Assembly: GCA_016184455.1 (NCBI GenBank) | Contig: JACPCS010000116.1 | Span: 1-64,000 of the forward strand | Direction: 5' to 3' | Origin: Acidobacteriota bacterium | GTDB lineage: Bacteria; Acidobacteriota; Vicinamibacteria; Vicinamibacterales; UBA2999 | DNA: 64,000 bases | In this document: piece by piece, positions 60,672 through 64,000 of the stretch | How the letters are laid out: every line of letters begins with the position of its first letter | Numbering within the stretch: the stretch's first letter is position 1 | Notes under the pieces: generated by a model | Database searches by the model: none | The model's input: only the letters and a program-made list of their open reading frames with translations | What the model was told of the DNA's origin: nothing | Translations under genes and position numbers: made by a program

Positions 60672-62077
60672 TACCGCTTCACCTCGCCGACGATGCCGGG
60701 CCGCGTCATCTGCTCGACTGACAGAATGCGTTCGAGCGTTCGCTCGTCCATGAGGCCCCGCTCGAGAACGATCTGACGAATCGACTTTCCGGTCTTCACC
60801 GACTCCTTTGCGATGTCGGCGGTCTGCGCGTAGCCCAGATGTGGGCTGAGTGCGGTCGCGGACGCGGTGCTGCGATCGAGCAGCTCGCGGCAGCGCGCAG
60901 CGTCGACTTCGAGACCCTCCACGCACCGCAGCCGCAGGGCGGTCATCGCCTCGCGCAGAATGGTCGACATGTGGACGGCGTTCCAGGCGATCACCGGCAT
61001 CATGACGTTCAGCTCGAGCTGGCCCGCCTCGCCGGCCGTCGCGATCGTCACATCGCAGCCTATCACCTGATAGCAGACCTGGTTGACCATCTCGGGGACC
61101 GACGGGTTCACCTTGCCCGGCATGATCGACGACCCGGGCTGCACGGCGGGCAGCACCAGCTCGCTGAGCCCCGCGCGCGGTCCCATGCTGAGGAGCCGCA
61201 GATCGCTGGCGACCTTTCCCAGCTCGACGGCGAGCCGCCGCATCGCGCCCGAATAGGTGACGACGTCCCCCATGCTCTGCGTCGCGCGGAACCGATTCGC
61301 GGCGGGCTTGAGCGGCAGGCCGGTATCGCGACTGAGATTGCGAATCGCGACCGCCGCGTACTCCTCCCCGGCATTCAGCCCGGTGCCGACGGCGGTCGCG
61401 CCGAGGTTCATCTCGTGCAGACCCTTCGCGGCATGCTCGAGCTCGTCGGCTGCGCGGGCAAGGCAGTCGGCGAAGCCGCCCAGTTCCTGGCCGACCGTGA
61501 TCGGCACCGCGTCCTGGAGATGCGTGCGCCCGACCTTCACGACCGATTCGAAGGCGTCGGCCTTTCGTGCGAGCGCGGCCGCCAGCGCGCGCACGGCCTC
61601 GACGAGCGCGCCGTGCATCATCAGGAGCGCCAGACGCGTGGCCGTCGGGAACACGTCGTTCGTCGACTGGCCCATGTTGACGTGATCGTTCGGGTGCACC
61701 ACGTCGTACACGCCGCGCGGGCCGCCGAGCAGCTCGGCCGCGCGGTTGGCGAGCACCTCGTTCGCGTTCATGTTGTGCGACGTGCCGGCGCCGGCCTGGT
61801 ACACGTCGACGACGAACTGGTCGCGCAAGTCACCCCCCAGGACCTCGTCGGCCGCGCGGACGATCGCGTTGCCGATCCGATCGTCGAGCCGCCCCAGGGC
61901 GACGTTCGCCTGCGCGGCAGCCTTCTTGACGAGCACGGTCGCCGTGACGAGCTCGGTAGCCGCGCGGAGCCCGCTTATGGGGAAGTTTTCGACAGCTCTG
62001 GCCGTCTGGATTCCGTAGTAGGCGGCGGAGGGAACAGGGTGTTCACCGAGAGGATCGCGCTCGGTTCTGAATTCCAT
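60671..62077 (-). CDS. aspA: aspartate ammonia-lyase
   Basis: 468 residues, fumarase/aspartase superfamily. GSSIMPGKVNPSVPEMVNQV (about 316-335) is the shared signature loop. AspA-like features are YYGIQTARAVENFPISG, GRTHLQDAVPITVGQE, NLGATAVGTGLNAGEEYA and a C-terminal TGKSIRQIVLERGLMDE; class II fumarase is the alternative. It deaminates aspartate to fumarate, which the divergent neighbour hydrates to malate. The promoter -10 boxes of the two genes overlap at 62095-62102. Confidence 0.85.
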   Translation of the reverse strand: MEFRTERDPLGEHPVPSAAYYGIQTARAVENFPISGLRAATELVTATVLVKKAAAQANVALGRLDDRIGNAIVRAADEVLGGDLRDQFVVDVYQAGAGTSHNMNANEVLANRAAELLGGPRGVYDVVHPNDHVNMGQSTNDVFPTATRLALLMMHGALVEAVRALAAALARKADAFESVVKVGRTHLQDAVPITVGQELGGFADCLARAADELEHAAKGLHEMNLGATAVGTGLNAGEEYAAVAIRNLSRDTGLPLKPAANRFRATQSMGDVVTYSGAMRRLAVELGKVASDLRLLSMGPRAGLSELVLPAVQPGSSIMPGKVNPSVPEMVNQVCYQVIGCDVTIATAGEAGQLELNVMMPVIAWNAVHMSTILREAMTALRLRCVEGLEVDAARCRELLDRSTASATALSPHLGYAQTADIAKESVKTGKSIRQIVLERGLMDERTLERILSVEQMTRPGIVGEVKR

Positions 62078-62094
62078 AGCCTGCCCGCCCGTAA

Positions 62095-62102
62095 ATTATA
62101 CT
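62095..62102. promoter_or_regulatory. overlapping divergent -10 boxes for aspA and fumarase
   Basis: Minus strand TATAAT (62100-62095) for aspA, leader about 11 nt. Plus strand TATACT (62097-62102), 6 nt before the fumarase ATG, hence leaderless. Four of the base pairs are shared, so only one promoter can be occupied at a time. Confidence 0.6.
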
Positions 62103-62108
62103 GCTCGC

Positions 62109-63632
62109 ATGCCTTCCGCCTTTTTCGACAGCGTCCTCTCACTCATCATCAAGACCTCGACCGACCTGCCGCCAGACGTCCGAGCGGCCATGAAGGTCGC
62201 CATGGGGGAAGAGCCGACCGGCACGCGGTCGGCGCAGGCGCTTTCGATCATCGCGCAGAACATCGATCAGGCAGCCGACGGCGAGGGCGCGATCTGCCAA
62301 GACACCGGGATGCCGACGTTCGAGATCAAGACGCCGGTCAGGGCGAATCAGATCGTGATGAAACAGCAGATCCGCGACGCGGTGGCGGAGGCGACCCGGC
62401 GGGGCAAGCTCAGGCCGAACTCCGTCGACTCGATCACCGGCGAGAACTCCGGCACGAACCTCGGTCCCGGCACGCCGATCACGCATTTCGAGCAGTGGGA
62501 GCGCGACGACATCGAAGTGAAATTGATCCTGAAAGGCGGCGGGTGCGAGAACATGAACGCGCAGTATTCGCTGCCCACCGAGCTGCAGGGGCTCGGCCGC
62601 GCCGACCGCACCCTCGAGGGCGTCCGCAAGTGCATCCTGCACGCGGTGTGGCAGGCGCAGGGGAAGGGATGCGCGCCCGGCGCTGTCGGCGTCTGCATCG
62701 GCGGCGACCGTACGTCGGGCTACGTGCATGCCAAGGAGCAGCTCTTCCGCACGCTCGATGACGTCAACTCCGATCCACGGCTCGCTGAGCTCGAGGCGTC
62801 GATCATGGGAGAGGTCAACCGTCTCGGCATCGGGACAATGGGGTTCGGCGGGCGGACGTCACTCATCGGCTGCAAGATCGGCGCGCTGAATCGGCTCCCC
62901 GCGAGCTTCTTCGTCTCGGTCGCGTACGACTGCTGGGCGTTTCGCCGGCTCGGCGTGGTGCTCGACGGCCGGACCGGCGAAATCACGCGGTGGCTGTATC
63001 GCGATCCCGCGACGCCGGTCGCGGCGATGGCGGATCAGGCGGGCTTCGCGCGCACCGGGCGGGAAGTGCGGCTGCAGACGCCGCTCACCGAGGAGCAGGT
63101 TCGTGCACTGAAGGTCGGCGACGTCGTCCTGGTCTCGGGGCGCATGAACACCGGTCGAGATGCCGTGCACGCCCACCTCATGAAGCACGCTCCGCCGATC
63201 GACCTGAGCGGCTCGGTGCTGTATCACTGCGGCCCTGTCGTGGCGAAGGAAGGCAGCGGGTGGAAGGTGACCGCCGCCGGGCCGACGACGAGCATTCGCG
63301 AGGAGCCGTATCAGGCCGACATCATTCGCCGCTACGGCGTGCGCGCGGTGATCGGCAAAGGCGGCATGGGCGCCAGGACGCTCGCCGCGCTCAAGGAGGC
63401 CGGGGCTGTCTACCTGAACGCCGTGGGCGGTGCGGCGCAGTTCTACGCGCGGACGATCGACCGCGTCGACGGCGTGTCGCTGATGGAGTTCGGGACGCCC
63501 GAGGCGATGTGGCACCTGCAGGTCACCGACTTTCCGGCGATCGTGACGATGGATGCGCACGGCAACAGCCTGCACGAAGACATCGAGCAGGCGTCGGCCG
63601 GTGAGCTGGCGGCGCTTGGCGCCGCCGGCTGA
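62109..63632 (+). CDS. class I (iron-sulfur) fumarate hydratase
   Basis: 507 residues, single chain with alpha-like and beta-like halves. The alpha half (about 1-285) has the three cluster Cys in ICQDTGMPTF, GGGCENMNAQ and GCAPGAVGVCIGGDR. The beta half has DVVLVSGRMNTGRDAVH, VAKEGSGWKVTAAGPTTSIR and GKGGMG. It hydrates fumarate to malate. Such [4Fe-4S] enzymes are oxygen-sensitive; the next gene is a cluster-assembly protein. ATG with a -10 box 6 nt upstream and no Shine-Dalgarno. Confidence 0.94.
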   Translation: MPSAFFDSVLSLIIKTSTDLPPDVRAAMKVAMGEEPTGTRSAQALSIIAQNIDQAADGEGAICQDTGMPTFEIKTPVRANQIVMKQQIRDAVAEATRRGKLRPNSVDSITGENSGTNLGPGTPITHFEQWERDDIEVKLILKGGGCENMNAQYSLPTELQGLGRADRTLEGVRKCILHAVWQAQGKGCAPGAVGVCIGGDRTSGYVHAKEQLFRTLDDVNSDPRLAELEASIMGEVNRLGIGTMGFGGRTSLIGCKIGALNRLPASFFVSVAYDCWAFRRLGVVLDGRTGEITRWLYRDPATPVAAMADQAGFARTGREVRLQTPLTEEQVRALKVGDVVLVSGRMNTGRDAVHAHLMKHAPPIDLSGSVLYHCGPVVAKEGSGWKVTAAGPTTSIREEPYQADIIRRYGVRAVIGKGGMGARTLAALKEAGAVYLNAVGGAAQFYARTIDRVDGVSLMEFGTPEAMWHLQVTDFPAIVTMDAHGNSLHEDIEQASAGELAALGAAG

Positions 63633-63684
63633 TATCGCGTCCTAACTGGCTGGCGCGCAGGGAGTTACCGCAGCTCGGCTGGGC

Positions 63685-63714
63685 TTGTTCGGCTCCGAGT
63701 GCGGAGCTTATAAT
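63685..63714 (+). promoter_or_regulatory. promoter of the ErpA/IscA-type gene
   Basis: TTGTTC, 18-nt spacer, TATAAT (63709-63714). Start expected near 63721, so heptad element E6 would form the leader from its first nucleotides. Confidence 0.7.
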
Positions 63715-63788
63715 TCATTGATGATTCGTGAGTTATGATTTTCGATTGATGAGGTCGCGAAAATCACCAATCACCAATCACCAATACA
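63712..63788 (+). repeat. heptad-phased hairpin element E6 (11 units) in the ErpA-type leader
   Basis: Units in strict phase: aattcat, tgatgat, tcgtgag, ttatgat, tttcgat, tgatgag, gtcgcga, aaatcac, caatcac, caatcac, caataca. The TGATGAT word switches to AATCAC-type near unit 8. It ends 14 nt before the GTG, running into GAGGAG. The composition is strikingly A/T-rich for this genome. Confidence 0.9.
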
Positions 63789-63802
63789 CCGAGGAGTCTG
63801 AC

Positions 63803-64000
63803 GTGATTCACGTGTCCCCGACGGCGGCATCGAAGATTAACGAGCTCCTTGCCGAGGAAGGCAAGACAGGCAGCGGCCTGCGCGTCTTCGTGCAGGGCGG
63901 CGGCTGCTCCGGCTTCCAGTATGGGTTGATGATCGAGGAGAACGGCGGCAGCAGCGATCAGGTGTTCGAGTCGAACGGCGTGAGGCTGTTCGTCGACCCG
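63803..64000 (+). CDS. iron-sulfur cluster insertion protein, ErpA/IscA type (N-terminal part)
   Basis: 66 codons to the window edge. IHVSPTAASKINELLAEEG and RVFVQGGGCSGFQYGLM are the A-type carrier signature, with the first of three cluster Cys in GGGCSGF. It delivers Fe-S clusters to apoproteins, which fits the Fe-S fumarase upstream. GTG start at 63803 with GAGGAG 7 nt upstream. Whether ErpA, IscA or SufA cannot be decided without the C-terminus. Confidence 0.88.
   Translation, partial: MIHVSPTAASKINELLAEEGKTGSGLRVFVQGGGCSGFQYGLMIEENGGSSDQVFESNGVRLFVDP

Overview
The window is high-GC DNA from a diderm bacterium: lptD, TonB/ExbB/ExbD, a TonB-dependent receptor and lipoprotein maturation genes are all present. 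I favour an Acidobacteriota lineage of the Vicinamibacteria type. The grounds are the large receptor with an N-terminal regulatory-like domain, the HEAT-repeat/cyclophilin fusion, the two membrane pyrophosphatases and the dense dispersed hairpins. This is inference from gene character; no rRNA gene is present to settle it. Almost everything is housekeeping. I see no phage, plasmid, CRISPR or transposase gene, and no tRNA or rRNA.

Layout. 1-3640: the start of a secreted protein, a Clp-type unfoldase broken by two internal deletions, and a radical SAM gene. 3644-12904: a long minus-strand run, deoxynucleoside kinase-accD-folC-lptD-rfbA-rfbC-rfbB-rmd-lipoprotein, joining fatty-acid and folate synthesis to LPS transport and deoxysugar nucleotides. 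12956-15151: a HEAT/peptidyl-prolyl isomerase. 15152-15811: a region with two copies of a 16-residue Lys/Ala microprotein, each with its own terminator. 15812-18029: a TPR protein and ddl. 18053-28000: tgt-yajC-secD-secF-uppP-DUF502-hppA-hppA2. 28206-30766: a tonB-exbB-exbD-exbD operon with a strong promoter and a terminator. 30764-37826: membrane protein, putative anti-sigma factor, ECF sigma factor, TonB-dependent receptor and TPR lipoprotein. 38042-43363: relA/spoT, ridA, rpmB, two uncharacterised genes and a DksA/TraR protein. 43441-51584: lon, then (minus strand) ileS-lspA-lgt-rluD-nudix. 51610-55529: an M16 protease pair, a HAD phosphatase and a secreted protein. 55616-62077 (minus strand): aspA-methyltransferase-bioY-thiD-moaE-moaD-prfA-prmC-hit. 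62109-64000: class I fumarase and the start of an ErpA/IscA-type protein.

The unusual content lies between and at the edges of genes. (1) Six elements are built from imperfect heptanucleotides kept in one 7-nt phase for 8 to 13 units. Each has its own word, changes to the reverse complement of that word halfway, and sits in the leader or first ~35 codons of a gene. (2) The microprotein is duplicated with only synonymous differences. (3) There are two families of short GC-rich palindromes: one has a GTAG foot like REP elements and supplies stop codons to three genes; the other is found once in frame inside ileS. (4) Four frame-breaking deletions of roughly 50-140 bp occur in clp (two), hppA and lspA. 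Because lspA is normally essential in diderms, assembly error must be excluded first. (5) Several genes have a -10 box about 6 nt before the start codon, as expected for leaderless mRNAs.
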